NCBI GenBank assembly: GCA_005885325.1
Contig: VAYX01000065.1
Span: 1-5,205, forward strand
Direction of reading: 5' to 3'
DNA from: Actinomycetota bacterium
Lineage (GTDB): Bacteria; Actinomycetota; UBA4738; HRBIN12
DNA length: 5,205 nt
In this document: positions 4,923-5,205 of the stretch, piece after piece
Numbering within the stretch: the first letter of the stretch is position 1
Layout: the number at the start of each line of letters is the position of its first letter
Translations under genes and position numbers: made by a program
Notes under the pieces: model-generated
The model's database searches: none
What the model saw: the letters and a program-made list of their open reading frames with translations, nothing else
Told to the model about the DNA's origin: nothing

Positions 4923-5205
4923 GCCCAGCGCGGCGACCCGGGGCCGAGACCGCGCGTGGTGGCACGGTGGCCGGCCGACGGGCGGCCCTGGAGGCCGTTC
5001 GATCCGGTCGGGCGCACGAGGTCCTGGTCGCTCGGGGATCCCGGTCAACGCCGGCCCTCCGGGATCTGCTCGATGCGGCGGCGGAACGGCGGGTTCCGGT
5101 TCGCGAGGCCTCGCGCCGCGAGCTCGACGGGTTCGCCAGGGATCATCACGGGGTGGTGGCGCTCGTCGAGGCCACGGCCGAGCTCGGCGAGCGGGACCTC
5201 GCCTC
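4919..5205 (+). CDS. rlmB: RlmB/TrmH-family RNA 2'-O-methyltransferase, N-terminal part (cut by window end)
   Basis: A frame from GTG 4919, overlapping the ispF stop as GTGA, stays open to the window end for 95 complete codons. After a short basic leader, the segment from VAGRRAALEAVRSG (17-30) through HEVLVARGSRSTPAL to ELDGFARDHHGVVALVEA matches the substrate-binding domain at the start of SpoU/TrmH methyltransferases such as RlmB, which has the G(R/K)xAVxEAL entry, a VLV(A/S) strand and an HQGVVA end. RlmB methylates G2251 of E. coli 23S rRNA at the 2'-oxygen using S-adenosylmethionine. The catalytic SPOUT knot domain would lie beyond the window, so the exact target cannot be judged. In mycobacteria and Bacillus cysS lies between ispF and rlmB; here it does not. 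Other TrmH-family members remain possible. Confidence 0.8.
   Translation, partial: MSPARRPGAETARGGTVAGRRAALEAVRSGRAHEVLVARGSRSTPALRDLLDAAAERRVPVREASRRELDGFARDHHGVVALVEATAELGERDLA

Noticed and set aside
3485..5017. Long open frame of 510 codons on the minus strand
   Set aside because: It runs opposite the yacL-type gene, ispD and ispF, which have clear family motifs; long antisense frames are usual in GC-rich DNA. Its translation is rich in Arg, Pro, Ser and Gly with no recognisable domain.

Overview
This is a high-GC, gene-dense stretch with every gene on the + strand. It holds a housekeeping neighbourhood: the end of a clpC-like gene, an uncharacterised small gene, radA, carD, a yacL-type membrane PIN-TRAM gene, ispD, ispF and the start of an rlmB/TrmH-family gene. 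The GC-rich codon use, the close match of the CarD protein to mycobacterial CarD, and the run carD-ispD-ispF-rlmB point to an actinobacterium. The yacL-type gene beside ispD, and clpC just before radA, recall the Bacillus order clpC-radA-disA-yacL-ispD-ispF. A deep-branching, probably uncultured actinobacterial lineage fits best; this is inference from gene order and remembered family sequences.

Layout. Bases 1-106 are the C-terminal tail of the ClpC-like protein. A strong 12-bp stem-loop (156-183) then closes that transcript. Bases 226-600 encode a tryptophan-rich 124-residue protein of unknown function. radA (639-1988) follows after 38 bases and encodes a complete RadA with zinc finger, RecA-type ATPase, KNRFG motif and Lon-like domain. 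A 122-base gap holds a likely carD promoter with a GC palindrome in its spacer. carD (2111-2623) encodes the RNA-polymerase-binding regulator. The yacL-type gene (2667-3779), ispD (3776-4474), ispF (4467-4922) and the rlmB-like gene (4919 to the window end) follow. The last three junctions overlap by 4, 8 and 4 bases, so these four genes look co-transcribed and translationally coupled, probably together with carD.

Functionally, IspD and IspF catalyse two steps of the non-mevalonate (MEP) isoprenoid pathway. RadA acts in recombination and branch migration. CarD tunes initiation of transcription. ClpC is a proteolysis unfoldase and RlmB methylates 23S rRNA. The points most worth checking are the absence of disA between radA and the yacL-type gene, the unknown small gene, the shortened active-site loop and altered CDP-binding motif in IspF, the palindrome in the carD promoter, and possible leaderless starts. 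I see no mobile element, CRISPR array, RNA gene or evidently new multi-gene system here.
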